This document shows positions 50,346-60,148 of a stretch of 64,000 nucleotides of DNA, piece after piece (position 1 is the first letter of the stretch; the number at the start of each line of letters is the position of its first letter). The translations under genes and the position numbers were made by a program. The notes below the pieces were generated by a model, which did no database searches, was not told where the DNA came from, and worked only from the letters and a program-made list of their open reading frames with translations. Origin of the DNA: Eubacterium sp. (GTDB lineage Bacteria > Bacillota > Clostridia > Oscillospirales > Acutalibacteraceae); assembly GCA_029258375.1 (NCBI GenBank), contig JARHZA010000002.1, positions 439,001 through 503,000 of the forward strand. Reading direction: 5' to 3'.

Positions 50346-51032
50346 TTGAATTATGTAGATTTGTTTTTTATTTTTACGATTTTTATAATTGTTTTTAGTG
50401 GCTATGCAAGAGGATTTATGCTTTCACTAATTTCTTTTGTAAGATTTTTAATTGGTGTGCCTTTGTCATTTGTTGTCAGCAACAATTATGCACCGGTGGT
50501 ATATGACAACTATATTAAAAATTTTGTCGTTGAAAAAATTGGTTACCAAATTGAAAAAACGGCTGATATAGATGCTTTTGTAAGCAAATTTAAAGAAACA
50601 ATAAACGAACTTCCATTTGGAATCTCAAGTTCAGCAGACTTTTCTTTTTTAGAAAGCTCTTCTTCGACAACACTTGCAAATGGAATAGTTAATAATATTT
50701 TAGAACCATTAGTGATTGCTCTTGTTAAAATAGTTCTATTTATTTTGACACTTTGGATTTTCTATGTTATAACATGGATTATAATAAAAGTATTTCAAAT
50801 GATATTTAGCAATAAAAATGTATTTCTTAGAAAAACAAATAAATTCCTTGGAGCAGTTTTCGGTCTCCTAAAAGCAGTAGTTGCAGTTTTTGCAATTGCA
50901 GCTATATTTGATTTTGTTAAACAAATAGGTACTGGTGCAGATAATGAATTTGTAACAGCTTTTATAAATCAATTAAATTCAAGTGCAATACTTGGGTTTG
51001 TTAATAAATTTAATCCAATTTTGATTATTTAG
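50346..51032 (+). CDS. CvpA-family-like membrane protein
   Basis: The 228-residue protein has about four membrane segments, a first one like CvpA (YVDLFFIFTIFIIVFSGYARGFMLSLISF), a large external loop, and later KFLGAVFGLLKAVVAVFAIAA typical of the family. TTG 50346 is preferred because AGGTGA at 50335-50340 is then a normal ribosome site; GTG 50337 lies inside it. The role is unknown beyond the colicin V production family label. Confidence 0.72.
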   Translation: MNYVDLFFIFTIFIIVFSGYARGFMLSLISFVRFLIGVPLSFVVSNNYAPVVYDNYIKNFVVEKIGYQIEKTADIDAFVSKFKETINELPFGISSSADFSFLESSSSTTLANGIVNNILEPLVIALVKIVLFILTLWIFYVITWIIIKVFQMIFSNKNVFLRKTNKFLGAVFGLLKAVVAVFAIAAIFDFVKQIGTGADNEFVTAFINQLNSSAILGFVNKFNPILII

Positions 51033-51042
51033 GAGAATAACT

Positions 51043-51657
51043 ATGAATAATTTTAAAGACAATCTAAAAGATCTTTTTGATGGCTGGTTAACTATTCCAA
51101 ACTTGCTTTCAATTTTAAGAATATTACTTATTCCAGTATTTGCAGTTCTTTTGTTAAAAGATTACGTAATTGCAGCAATTGTTGTAATCGTTTTTGCAGA
51201 GTTTACGGATTTGCTTGATGGCTACATAGCAAGAAAATACAATCAAATAACTGCGCTTGGAAAGTTGCTTGATCCAATTGCAGATAAACTTTCACAAATC
51301 TCAATTGTAATCGTTTTAATTATTAAATATTGGGATAATGCTATAAAATATTTATTTATGTTCTTTATTATTAAAGAAATAGTAATGCTTATTGGTGGCG
51401 CAATTCTCTTATCTAAAGGTTTGCGTCCAGTTGCTGCAGAAATGTGGGGAAAAGTTGCAACAACAGTTTTTTGCGTTGTAATGATTTTCGTTCTTGCATT
51501 TGGCGAAAATGGTGTTCTATGTAATATCGTTGGTTTTACACTTCCTAATGTGGTAACATGGATATTAGTAAGCATTTCAGCAATTTGTACTCTTGGCTCA
51601 CTACTTGGTTATATTCCAGGTTTTGTGCGTCAGCTTAAAGAAAGAAAAGATAAATAA
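51043..51657 (+). CDS. pgsA: PgsA, CDP-diacylglycerol-glycerol-3-phosphate 3-phosphatidyltransferase
   Basis: PgsA makes phosphatidylglycerol phosphate, the route to phosphatidylglycerol that Lgt uses. The 204-residue membrane protein has the CDP-alcohol phosphotransferase signature, Asp-Gly-x2-Ala-Arg-x8-Gly-x3-Asp-x3-Asp, near residues 50-72 (DGYIARKYNQITALGKLLDP, then IADKL). GGAGAA precedes ATG 51043. It is 10 bases after the CvpA-like stop. Confidence 0.92.
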   Translation: MNNFKDNLKDLFDGWLTIPNLLSILRILLIPVFAVLLLKDYVIAAIVVIVFAEFTDLLDGYIARKYNQITALGKLLDPIADKLSQISIVIVLIIKYWDNAIKYLFMFFIIKEIVMLIGGAILLSKGLRPVAAEMWGKVATTVFCVVMIFVLAFGENGVLCNIVGFTLPNVVTWILVSISAICTLGSLLGYIPGFVRQLKERKDK

Positions 51658-51683
51658 TTTATCAAAGGAGCAAATGTTTTTTA

Positions 51684-54002
51684 ATGAAACAACAATTATG
51701 TAGCAGGTGCAAAGAGCGTCCTGCGGTTATATTTATTCAAAAAATGGAAAATGATAAGGTTGTTCCAGAAGGTCTTTGTATTAAATGCGCAAAAGAACTT
51801 AATGTTGGTTCAATCAATCAAATGATAGAACAACTTGGAATCTCAGATGAAGAACTTGAAATGGCATCTGAACAAATGAGCCAATTTATGGAAAATATGG
51901 GCGATTTTGACTTTGGTTCTCTTGGAGAGATGTTCAATCCAGAAAATATGGATGGTGCTCAAACAATGCCTTTTGCAGACCTTTTAGGAGGCTCGAATCT
52001 TCCAACCACAGGTGACACAAAAGATTCTAAGGGTGGCAAAAACAAAAAAGGAAAACGCCCAAATAAGAACTCTTCTGATGAATCAAGAAAGTTTCTTAAC
52101 AACTATTGTAATAACTTAACAGAAAAAGCTAAAAATGGCGGTATAGACCGTATTATAGGCAGAGAAAGCGAGATTGCTCGCACAATTCAAATTCTTTGCA
52201 GAAGAACTAAAAATAACCCTTGCCTTATTGGTGAGCCTGGTGTAGGTAAAACTGCAATAGCAGAAGGACTTGCAATTCGTATTGCTAACGGAGAAGTGCC
52301 TGCTCGCCTTGCAGATAAGGAAATCTATCTTCTTGATTTAACTGCTCTTGTTGCTGGCACTCAGTTTAGAGGTCAGTTTGAAGGCAGAATTAAAGGTCTT
52401 GTAGATGAAGTTAAACACGAAGGCAATATTATACTCTTTATTGACGAAGTTCATAATCTTGTTGGAACAGGTGATAGTGAAGGTACAATGAATGCTGCTA
52501 ATATCTTGAAGCCTGCACTTTCAAGAGGAGAAATTCAAGTTATTGGCGCAACAACATTTAATGAGTATAGGAAATATATTGAAAAAGATGCTGCTCTTGA
52601 GCGTCGTTTCCAACCAGTTAAAATTGAAGAACCATCGCTTGACGAGGCATATAAGATGCTTTTGGGCATTAAGTCATATTACGAGAACTATCACAAGGTT
52701 CAAATCTCTGATTCACTCGTATATAAAGCTGTAACTATGTCTGAACGTTTTGTTACAGACCGTTATCTACCAGATAAAGCAATAGATTTACTTGATGAGG
52801 CTTGCACTTGCGCAAACCTTCGTAATCCTTATATTTCAGAATATCAAATTACTATTGATAAAAAACAAAATCTTCTCGAGAATATAGATAGTTTATCTGT
52901 ACCAAGTGAAGATAATGATAGTCAAATAGACTATGAGCTTATATCAAAATTAAAATCAGAAGTTATGCAACTTGATGAAAAACTTCCTGAACTTGCAGAA
53001 AAAGCAAAAGATAACCAAGTTCAAGAACAAGATCTTGCAAAAGTTGTATCTTTGTGGACTGGTATTCCTGCAACTAAAATTGAAGCAGGGGATATTAAAA
53101 AACTTGCTTCTCTTGAAGATGAATTAAAAGCACATATTATTGGTCAAGATGAGGCTATTGAAAAAGTTGCCGCTGCAGTTCGTAGAGGTAGAGTTCAAAT
53201 TAGCCCTAAAAAACGTCCACAATCATTTATTTTTGTAGGACCAACAGGTGTTGGTAAAACAGAACTTGTAAAACAACTTGCTGAATATTTATTTGATTCA
53301 CCAGAAACACTTATAAGACTTGATATGAGTGAATTTATGGAAAAATTCAGTGTATCAAGAATCATTGGATCTCCTCCAGGTTATGTTGGATATGATGACG
53401 CAGGTCAATTAACAGAAAAAGTTAGAAGAAAACCATATAGTGTTATTCTTTTTGATGAAATTGAAAAGGCACATAAAGACGTTTTAAATATTCTTCTCCA
53501 AATTTTGGATGAGGGTAGAATAACTGATGCGCAGGGTAGAACTGTAAACTTTGAAAATACTATTATAGTAATGACTTCAAACGCAGGTTCAACAGATGCA
53601 GCAACAGTTGGCTTTGGTAAAAGTGAAAGTGATATAAATAAAGAAGTTACTGTAAGAGCACTTGAACGTTTCTTAAGACCAGAATTTCTTGGCAGAGTAG
53701 ACGAAGTAATTGTATTTAATACTCTTAATTTAGAAGATTTTAAAAAGATTGCTCGTTTAATGATAGATGAACTTGTAGAGAGTTTGAAAGATAAGGGTAT
53801 TGAACTTGTTTATGATGATTCTGTTCCAGAGTTTATAGCCAAAGAAGCGCATGGTTCAAAGAAAAATGCACGTGGTCTTCGTGATTCTGTAAGACGTGAT
53901 ATAGAGGATAAATTGGCGTCTGAAATCGTGTTTAATCAAGATATTGACATCAAAAAATTCACTCTTACAGCAGACGATTCAATAAAAATCAAAAAAAATT
54001 AA
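51684..54002 (+). CDS. clpE: ClpE-type Clp ATPase with N-terminal zinc finger
   Basis: The 772-residue protein starts with a CxxC...CxxC zinc finger (CSRCKERPA and CIKCAKEL) as in ClpE/McsA. A linker with low complexity follows, then two AAA+ modules: Walker [10 protein letters not shown] with FIDEVHNL, and GPTGVGKTE with [11 protein letters not shown]. It lacks the double Clp-N domain of ClpC. It is a hexameric unfoldase that feeds ClpP or disaggregates proteins. AAAGGAG is a rather distant ribosome site. It ends before the tRNA operon promoter. Confidence 0.9.
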   Translation: MKQQLCSRCKERPAVIFIQKMENDKVVPEGLCIKCAKELNVGSINQMIEQLGISDEELEMASEQMSQFMENMGDFDFGSLGEMFNPENMDGAQTMPFADLLGGSNLPTTGDTKDSKGGKNKKGKRPNKNSSDESRKFLNNYCNNLTEKAKNGGIDRIIGRESEIARTIQILCRRTKNNPCLIGEPGVGKTAIAEGLAIRIANGEVPARLADKEIYLLDLTALVAGTQFRGQFEGRIKGLVDEVKHEGNIILFIDEVHNLVGTGDSEGTMNAANILKPALSRGEIQVIGATTFNEYRKYIEKDAALERRFQPVKIEEPSLDEAYKMLLGIKSYYENYHKVQISDSLVYKAVTMSERFVTDRYLPDKAIDLLDEACTCANLRNPYISEYQITIDKKQNLLENIDSLSVPSEDNDSQIDYELISKLKSEVMQLDEKLPELAEKAKDNQVQEQDLAKVVSLWTGIPATKIEAGDIKKLASLEDELKAHIIGQDEAIEKVAAAVRRGRVQISPKKRPQSFIFVGPTGVGKTELVKQLAEYLFDSPETLIRLDMSEFMEKFSVSRIIGSPPGYVGYDDAGQLTEKVRRKPYSVILFDEIEKAHKDVLNILLQILDEGRITDAQGRTVNFENTIIVMTSNAGSTDAATVGFGKSESDINKEVTVRALERFLRPEFLGRVDEVIVFNTLNLEDFKKIARLMIDELVESLKDKGIELVYDDSVPEFIAKEAHGSKKNARGLRDSVRRDIEDKLASEIVFNQDIDIKKFTLTADDSIKIKKN

Positions 54003-54021
54003 ACTTTTTTTAAAAAAGGTA

Positions 54022-54050
54022 TTGACATATCGGCGGTCATTGGTTATAAT
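54022..54050 (+). promoter_or_regulatory. Consensus promoter of the tRNA operon
   Basis: TTGACA and TATAAT are separated by exactly 17 bases, a full match to the vegetative sigma consensus. The -10 lies within an inverted repeat (54032-54060). Confidence 0.9.
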
Positions 54051-54060
54051 AATGACCGTC
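54032..54060. repeat. Inverted repeat over the tRNA operon -10
   Basis: GGCGGTCATT (54032-54041) pairs with AATGACCGTC (54051-54060) through nine Watson-Crick pairs and one G-T. The centre is the -10 box. It may bind a regulator. Confidence 0.5.
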
Positions 54061-54124
54061 GCGTGACACAAGAGAGTTCGGTAAACAACATCAGTGTAAC
54101 GCAACGATAGAAACCGTTGTTTAT

Positions 54125-54198
54125 GCGGGTGTAGTTCAATGGTAGAATGTCAGCCTTCCAAGCTGAACACGAGGGTTCGATTCCCTTCACCCGCTCCA
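54125..54198 (+). tRNA. tRNA-Gly (anticodon TCC)
   Basis: The cloverleaf has acceptor GCGGGTG/CACCCGC, anticodon arm TCAGC-CTTCCAA-GCTGA giving TCC (reads GGA), a GTTCGATTC T-loop and encoded CCA. Confidence 0.95.
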
Positions 54199-54206
54199 AT
54201 TGATTT

Positions 54207-54283
<77 letters not shown>

Positions 54284-54324
54284 ATTTTTTGGGAATGGGC
54301 TTTCAAACTGTAACTCATATATAT

Positions 54325-54402
54325 GGTGGAATTAGTTCAGTTGGTTAGAGCGCCAGTTTGTGGCACTGGAGGTCGTGGGTTCGACTCCCACATTCCACCC
54401 CA
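54325..54402 (+). tRNA. tRNA-His (anticodon GTG)
   Basis: The anticodon arm CCAGT-TTGTGGC-ACTGG gives GTG. An extra 5' G (position -1, base 54325) opposite C73 is the His identity element. CCA is encoded. Confidence 0.95.
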
Positions 54403-54428
54403 TTTAATTTAATAATCCCAAAGGACAT

Positions 54429-54503
54429 TGGGGTGTCGCCAAGTGGTAAGGCAAGGGACTTTGACTCCCTCACTCGTAGGTTCGAATCCTGCCTCCCCAG
54501 CCA
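54429..54503 (+). tRNA. tRNA-Gln (anticodon TTG)
   Basis: The anticodon arm AGGGA-CTTTGAC-TCCCT gives TTG (reads CAA). Acceptor TGGGGTG against CTCCCCA has one T-T mismatch at pair 6. CCA is encoded. Confidence 0.93.
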
Positions 54504-54527
54504 AACACCCTTGTATTAGGGTGATTC

Positions 54528-54603
54528 GGTTCATTAGCTCAGATGGCAGAGCACTTGACTTTTAATCAAGGTGTCCGGGGTTCGACTCCCCGATGAGCCA
54601 CCA
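54528..54603 (+). tRNA. tRNA-Lys (anticodon TTT)
   Basis: Acceptor GGTTCAT pairs ATGAGCC with one G-T. The anticodon arm CTTGA-CTTTTAA-TCAAG gives TTT. CCA is encoded. It is the last tRNA before the terminator. Confidence 0.95.
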
Positions 54604-54604
54604 G

Positions 54605-54640
54605 AAAAAAAGCAATCACAAATGTGATTGCTTTTTTCTT
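54605..54640 (+). terminator. Terminator of the tRNA operon
   Basis: AAAAAAGCAATCACA/TGTGATTGCTTTTTT is a strong intrinsic terminator directly after tRNA-Lys. Confidence 0.92.
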
Positions 54641-54770
54641 TTGTATCAACTTTTTTTTAAAATATAAATTATTACTAAATTGTAACTATTTTACAGTTGT
54701 ATATTGTTGAAAAAAGGATTATTGTGTGGTATGGTATATTCGAATAATTAGGGAAAGGAATTATATTACT

Positions 54771-55403
54771 ATGGAAAGAAAAGTTATTATTATGGATCAT
54801 CCGCTTATCCAACATAAATTGGGTAAACTTCGTGATGTTAATACAAGCACAAAAAAGTTTCGTGATCTTGTAAATGAAATTGCAACTCTTATGATTTATG
54901 ACGCAACAAGAGATTTACCTCTTAAAGATGTTGAAATCCAAACTCCTTGTGGTGTTGCAAATTGTAAAGAAATCGCAGGCAGAAAACTTGCGTTCGTTCC
55001 AATTCTTCGTGCAGGTCTTGGAATGGTAGAGGGTGGACTTACTCTTGTACCTTCTGCAAGAATTGGTCATATAGGTCTCTATAGAGATGAAACAACACTT
55101 GAACCAGTTGAATATTACTGCAAATTACCAAAAGATATTGAAGAACGTGATGTATTTGTTCTTGATCCTATGCTTGCAACTGGTGGTTCAGCAATTGATG
55201 CTATTCATCAAATTAAGAAAAGACACCCAAGATCAATTAAATTCCTCTGCATTATCGCAGCTCCAGAAGGTCTTGAGGCTCTTAAAAAAGAACATCCTGA
55301 CGTAGATATTTTTGCTGCTGGACTTGATGATCACCTTAACGAATTTGGTTACATTGTTCCAGGTCTTGGCGATGCTGGAGATAGAATTTTCGGCACAAAA
55401 TAA
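54771..55403 (+). CDS. upp: Uracil phosphoribosyltransferase Upp
   Basis: Upp joins uracil and PRPP to give UMP. The 210-residue protein begins with the family pattern [20 protein letters not shown]. It has [13 protein letters not shown], the PRPP loop [14 protein letters not shown] and the C-terminal uracil-binding [19 protein letters not shown] 54771 follows GGGAAAGGAA; upstream in-frame codons have no ribosome site. The uracil permease gene follows 35 bases later, forming a salvage operon. Confidence 0.95.
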   Translation: MERKVIIMDHPLIQHKLGKLRDVNTSTKKFRDLVNEIATLMIYDATRDLPLKDVEIQTPCGVANCKEIAGRKLAFVPILRAGLGMVEGGLTLVPSARIGHIGLYRDETTLEPVEYYCKLPKDIEERDVFVLDPMLATGGSAIDAIHQIKKRHPRSIKFLCIIAAPEGLEALKKEHPDVDIFAAGLDDHLNEFGYIVPGLGDAGDRIFGTK

Positions 55404-55438
55404 TAATGTAAACAAATTTGAAAGGAAATTTTTAATAA

Positions 55439-56785
55439 ATGTCTAAAAACAAAAAACAAAAAGTTGTTATCGGAGAACACGGTATTGATGATGCTCGTGT
55501 GTTAGGTTTACCAAAAATGATGATTCTTGGTTTCCAACATACTTTTGCAATGTTTGGTGCAACAGTTCTTGTTCCACTTCTTACAGGTCTTAATATGCAA
55601 ACAACATTGCTTATGGCTGGCTTAGGAACTCTATTTTTCCATTTAATTACAAAAGGTAAGGTTCCAGCATTCCTTGGCTCATCTTTTGCTTTCTTGGGCG
55701 GTTATGCGGCAGTAGCGCCCCTTATGGCAGATGGAACACCAAATAAAGAGATGTTGCCTTATGCTTGTCTTGGTGTAGCTTGTGCAGGACTAATATATTT
55801 AATCCTTGCTTCTTTATTTGCTTGTTTTCCAGTAGAAAAGGTTATGAAGTTTTTCCCACCTGTTGTTACTGGTCCAATCATAATCTCAATTGGTTTAAGC
55901 CTTGCAGGTTCTGCAGTTAATAACTGTAAAACAAACTGGTTGTTAGCACTTACAGCTCTTGCGATTATAATCATCTGTAATATCTGGGGCAGAGGTATGG
56001 CTAAAATTGTTCCAATACTTATAGGCATAGTTGTTTCTTATGTTCTTGCTGTATGTTTAAATCAAGTAGATTTCGCTCCAATTAAAGATGCAGCGTGGTT
56101 TGGTCTTCCAATTACAAAAGAGGGTATGGTATTTGGCAATGTTGGCGATAAAGGTATTGCAATTAGTTCAATTATCGCTATCGTTCCTATTGCTCTTGCT
56201 ACTATGATGGAACATATTGGTGATATTTCAGCAATAAGCGCAACTACTGGCAAAAACTTCCTTGCTGATCCTGGTCTTAAAAGAACACTTATCGGTGACG
56301 GTATTGCAACATCACTTTCTGCAATGTTTGGTGGCCCAGCAAATACAACTTATGGCGAAAACACTGGTGTTCTTGCTTTAACAAAGGTTTATGATCCAAG
56401 AGTAGTAAGAATTGCTGCGTGCGTTGCAGTTGTTCTTTCATTTTCTCCAAAATTTGCTGCAGTTATTAACACTATTCCACCAGCAATCATTGGCGGTGTT
56501 TCATTTATCCTTTACGGTATGATTTCAGGTATCGGTGTTCGTAATATGGTTGAAAATAAAGTAGACCTTACAAAATCACGTAACCTCATCATCACTGCAG
56601 TAATTCTTGTTTGCGCTCTTGGTATTGGTTCAGTTGATTTTGCACTTGGTCAATTCAATATTAGTCTTTCTTCTCTTGCAGTTGCTGCTCTTGCTGGTAT
56701 TATTCTAAATGCAATACTTCCAGGAAATGATTATAAATTCAAAATGGAACCAACTGAAACAGTTGAAGAAGTAGTAGAAAAGTAA
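55439..56785 (+). CDS. uraA: Uracil permease, NCS2 (UraA/PyrP) family
   Basis: The 448-residue protein has about 14 predicted membrane segments of the NCS2 fold, with ILGFQHTFAMFGATVLVP at the start, the MEHIGDISAIS motif in the substrate region and TTYGENTGVLALTKVYDPRV. It imports uracil with protons for Upp, encoded directly upstream. The gene ends at a terminator. Confidence 0.92.
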   Translation: MSKNKKQKVVIGEHGIDDARVLGLPKMMILGFQHTFAMFGATVLVPLLTGLNMQTTLLMAGLGTLFFHLITKGKVPAFLGSSFAFLGGYAAVAPLMADGTPNKEMLPYACLGVACAGLIYLILASLFACFPVEKVMKFFPPVVTGPIIISIGLSLAGSAVNNCKTNWLLALTALAIIIICNIWGRGMAKIVPILIGIVVSYVLAVCLNQVDFAPIKDAAWFGLPITKEGMVFGNVGDKGIAISSIIAIVPIALATMMEHIGDISAISATTGKNFLADPGLKRTLIGDGIATSLSAMFGGPANTTYGENTGVLALTKVYDPRVVRIAACVAVVLSFSPKFAAVINTIPPAIIGGVSFILYGMISGIGVRNMVENKVDLTKSRNLIITAVILVCALGIGSVDFALGQFNISLSSLAVAALAGIILNAILPGNDYKFKMEPTETVEEVVEK

Positions 56786-56822
56786 TCATATTTTAGATTA
56801 TTTAATGCTTATAAAAATATTC

Positions 56823-56852
56823 AAGCCATTGTCTTTGGACAATGGCTTTGTT
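56823..56852 (+). terminator. Terminator of upp-uraA
   Basis: AAGCCATTGTC/GACAATGGCTT is followed by a T-rich tract. Confidence 0.85.
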
Positions 56853-56908
56853 TTGTATAAACTTCGTTGTTTATTGCAAAAGATTTTGCGTTATTTTAAT
56901 TTATAGTT

Positions 56909-56937
56909 TTGACATAAATTAAACTATATGGTAATAT
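56909..56937 (+). promoter_or_regulatory. Promoter of putP
   Basis: TTGACA and TAATAT are 17 bases apart, about 40 bases before the start. Confidence 0.6.
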
Positions 56938-56978
56938 TTATGAGTTAATTTTATAAATTCAAAGTAAAGGAGAATGGC

Positions 56979-58493
56979 ATGACATCATCAGATATTTGTA
57001 TTCTTATTGCTATAGTTGCTTATCTTGTTATAGTTATTGCAGTAGGAATAGTATATACTAAGAAAAATAAAAATGTTGATGATTTCTATCTTGGAGGTAG
57101 AAAACTTGGTCCACTCGTTACTGCTATGAGTGCAGAGGCATCTGATATGAGTGGATGGCTTCTTATGGGATTACCTGGACTTGTTTATCTTTCAGGTTTA
57201 GCAGAGGCTTCGTGGACAGCTATTGGTCTTGCAATAGGTACATATTTCAACTGGCTTATAGTTGCAAAAAGACTTCGTAATTATTCAAGCAGAATAGGCG
57301 CAATAACAATTCCAGATTTCTTTTCAAAAAGATTTAGAGATAATACAAAGATTTTAATGGGCATTTCTGCAGCACTTATTATCATATTCTTTATTCCTTA
57401 TACAGCATCTGGTTTTTCAACTTGTGGAAAGCTTTTTTCTGCACTTTTTGGAATCGATTATCACGTTGCAATTTTAGTTTCAGCATTAGTTATTGTTGTT
57501 TATACGGCACTTGGTGGATTCCTTGCAGCCTCAATTACAGACTTTATTCAGTCAATAGTTATGAGTATTGCACTTGTAATTGTACTTGCATTTGGTATTC
57601 AAGTTGCAGGTGGTTGGGACGCAGTAGTTGCAAATGCAAATTCAATTGCTAACTATCTTTCATTCACATCAACAACAAATGCGGCAGGCGAAGCAGTGTC
57701 ATTTAGTGGAATGAGTATTGTTTCAACTCTTGCTTGGGGACTTGGATATTTTGGTATGCCACATATTCTGCTTAGATTTATGGCTATTGAAGATCCAAAT
57801 AAAATTAAAACTTCAAGAAGAGTTGCAAGCGTATGGGTTGTAATTGCTATGTTTGTTGCAGTTATCATTGGTATGGTTGGACTTGCAATGTCAAAAGTTG
57901 AACCTTCACTTGTTCTTAAAGATAGTGAAACTGTTATTGTTGCGATTTCAAGCCTTCTTTCAAAATATGGTGTTTATGCAGCACTTCTTGCAGGCTTAAT
58001 TCTTGCAGGTATTCTTGCATCAACAATGTCAACAGCAGATAGTCAGCTTCTTGCTGCGTCATCAGCAATTAGCCAAGACGTAATGGTAGGCACATTTAAC
58101 CTAAACATTGGTTCTAAAACAAAGATGGTTATTGCAAGAGCAACAGTAGTGTGTATTGCGATTTTGGGTGTTGTTTTTGCTTGGAACCCAGACTCATCTG
58201 TATTTAGAATCGTAAGTTTTGCTTGGGCTGGTTTTGGTGCATCATTTGGACCAGTTGTTCTTTTTGCTCTTTTCTGGAAACGTACAAATAAGTGGGGAGC
58301 GATTGCTGGTATGATCTCAGGTGGTATAACCGTTATCGTATGGCACTATCTAAAAGGCGGCTTGTTCGATCTTTATGAACTACTTCCTGCATTTATCATT
58401 TCATCATTATCTATTATTGTTGTTTCTCTTCTTACAAAAGAACCAGAACAAGAAATTATTGATGAATTTGAAGAAGTTAAAAATTTGAAATAA
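56979..58493 (+). CDS. putP: Sodium/proline symporter PutP (SSS family)
   Basis: The 504-residue protein has 13 predicted membrane segments of the sodium:solute symporter family. It shows DDFYLGGRKLGPLVTAMSAEASDMSGWLLMG-type early motifs, ASITDFIQSIVMSIALV and AGILASTMSTADSQLLAASSAISQD (Na+ site). This pattern matches PutP. It probably imports proline as a nutrient or osmolyte. No proline dehydrogenase gene is nearby. A shared terminator follows. Confidence 0.93.
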   Translation: MTSSDICILIAIVAYLVIVIAVGIVYTKKNKNVDDFYLGGRKLGPLVTAMSAEASDMSGWLLMGLPGLVYLSGLAEASWTAIGLAIGTYFNWLIVAKRLRNYSSRIGAITIPDFFSKRFRDNTKILMGISAALIIIFFIPYTASGFSTCGKLFSALFGIDYHVAILVSALVIVVYTALGGFLAASITDFIQSIVMSIALVIVLAFGIQVAGGWDAVVANANSIANYLSFTSTTNAAGEAVSFSGMSIVSTLAWGLGYFGMPHILLRFMAIEDPNKIKTSRRVASVWVVIAMFVAVIIGMVGLAMSKVEPSLVLKDSETVIVAISSLLSKYGVYAALLAGLILAGILASTMSTADSQLLAASSAISQDVMVGTFNLNIGSKTKMVIARATVVCIAILGVVFAWNPDSSVFRIVSFAWAGFGASFGPVVLFALFWKRTNKWGAIAGMISGGITVIVWHYLKGGLFDLYELLPAFIISSLSIIVVSLLTKEPEQEIIDEFEEVKNLK

Positions 58494-58495
58494 AT

Positions 58496-58529
58496 AAAAG
58501 AACTTGGAGTGATCCAAGTTCTTTTTTTG
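58496..58529. terminator. Bidirectional terminator (putP / Mbeg1-like gene)
   Basis: AAAAGAACTTGG/CCAAGTTCTTTTTTT with A- and T-runs lies between the converging genes. Confidence 0.9.
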
Positions 58530-58530
58530 T

Positions 58531-59940
58531 TTAAATATTGTTTAGTTCGTTGTTTATATCATTACCGTTCTCTTTTAATATTTTTTCGTCATTGTCATTT
58601 TGTTTGTTTTGCTTTAATTTATCAAAACTAAAAAACTTTTTTAATTGTTCAATATCAATATATTCTTTTAAATCATTTAAATCAATGTTATCTACATATT
58701 CTTTTATGCTTTTGTATTCTTTATTATCAAGATTATCAAAAGCTTCTTTTAATTCTTTTATGTATTTTGAATCTGTTACATTTTTAGTTACAAAGTCTTT
58801 AAATTCGTTGTAACTCATTACTTCTTTAAGGTTTTCTAACTTGTCTGTTAACCCGTAAGAAATGATTTTTTCCAAATCTAATGAATTAAACAAACTCTTT
58901 GTAAGAGTTTTTATAATAAGCGAAATATCACTTGAGCCATCTTTTTCGGCTTTTGAAATCTCAATAAGTGAAGAAAAAATACTTTTAATATTTGAAATGT
59001 TGATATCATCTGTTGATTCAATTCCACACTTAACAGCAATTTTATAAATTGATTGAGCAGCATTTTTTATATCATCAGAAGAAACAGTTTCCAAACTTTC
59101 GGTAAGAGTATCTTCAACAAGCTCAGAAAGAAGACTAAATTTTTCAGCTTTTTCAAATTTGGTTTCATTAACAATCCAAGTAAATATGTTGTGCTGAGAT
59201 GCACCTATTGCATCACTTTTAATTATTTTAAATTCATCACCAGTTTCAAGCATTCTACCAACTATTGAACATTCAGGCACAATAGTATCTATTTTTTTTG
59301 CCATATCGGGTGTAATCAAAATTTTTGCAAGTTCGTCAGGAAATCCTGGCCCGTCGTTGTTATAAACTTTACTTATTCTACTTTTTAATTCGTCTTCTAA
59401 AAATACGTAAGAAAATAAGGCAAGGTTACCGCCTTTAGAATGACCACCAATATAAAATTTGCCGTTAAACTTTTCAACAACATCTCTAACGTAGTGTAGG
59501 GCTGCTACTTGGCTTGGAATAGGAAAAGAGTATGCAAGTTCTGCATCTTCATAAAAACTCATTATTTTGTCATCTGTGCCACGAAATGATATGTAATATG
59601 TGTCGTTAGTTAATTTGAAAAGGCAACCATAAAATGCAGTTGCATAGTCAACACTTGCAATTTCTTTTAAATCACTTAGTATTATGTTTTCGTATCTTTT
59701 TGTGCTTGCAACTGTTTCAAGAAGTTCTTCTGTTTTTATAGTTGTTTTTGCAAATATTTTATTATCATCTTTATCAGTAAAATTATAAGTTTCAGCAATT
59801 TCTTTAAATGGTTTTCCTACAAATTCGTTTAGTTCAAGGTAAGATAATCTGCTAAATATTACATTGTCAACTTCTGTTAATTTTTGTTCTGTAAAATTTA
59901 GATTCTTGTTTGTTTCAATATATTCAAAAATATCGCTCAA
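58531..59940 (-). CDS. Mbeg1-like (DUF2974) alpha/beta hydrolase
   Basis: The 469-residue protein has a lipase-like core in its first ~270 residues: YISFRGTDD, the nucleophile elbow GGHSKGGNLA and VYNNDGPGFP. This matches the Mbeg1-like/DUF2974 family. A long helical, acidic C-terminal region follows. No signal peptide is seen. It starts with TTG at 59940, directly after GGAGTG. The substrate is unknown. Confidence 0.82.
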   Translation of the reverse strand: MSDIFEYIETNKNLNFTEQKLTEVDNVIFSRLSYLELNEFVGKPFKEIAETYNFTDKDDNKIFAKTTIKTEELLETVASTKRYENIILSDLKEIASVDYATAFYGCLFKLTNDTYYISFRGTDDKIMSFYEDAELAYSFPIPSQVAALHYVRDVVEKFNGKFYIGGHSKGGNLALFSYVFLEDELKSRISKVYNNDGPGFPDELAKILITPDMAKKIDTIVPECSIVGRMLETGDEFKIIKSDAIGASQHNIFTWIVNETKFEKAEKFSLLSELVEDTLTESLETVSSDDIKNAAQSIYKIAVKCGIESTDDINISNIKSIFSSLIEISKAEKDGSSDISLIIKTLTKSLFNSLDLEKIISYGLTDKLENLKEVMSYNEFKDFVTKNVTDSKYIKELKEAFDNLDNKEYKSIKEYVDNIDLNDLKEYIDIEQLKKFFSFDKLKQNKQNDNDEKILKENGNDINNELNNI

Positions 59941-60077
59941 GTTATCACTCCTATCTTTCAGTATATTATATTACAAATTTTAAGTTACAGCAATAATGTG
60001 TTTTTAGTGAAATATATATATTTAATTCATTTATTATTATAAATTTTAAAATATTTAAATTAGTTTGTTATATATTG

Positions 60078-60106
60078 TTGCAAATTGTTGGCGATTAGTA
60101 TATTAT
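60078..60106 (+). promoter_or_regulatory. Promoter of hpt
   Basis: TTGCAA and TATTAT are 17 bases apart, about 40 bases before the hpt start. Confidence 0.65.
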
Positions 60107-60148
60107 ATCAACATATCAAAAAGAAAAAGGTTATGAGAGGTAAATAAT

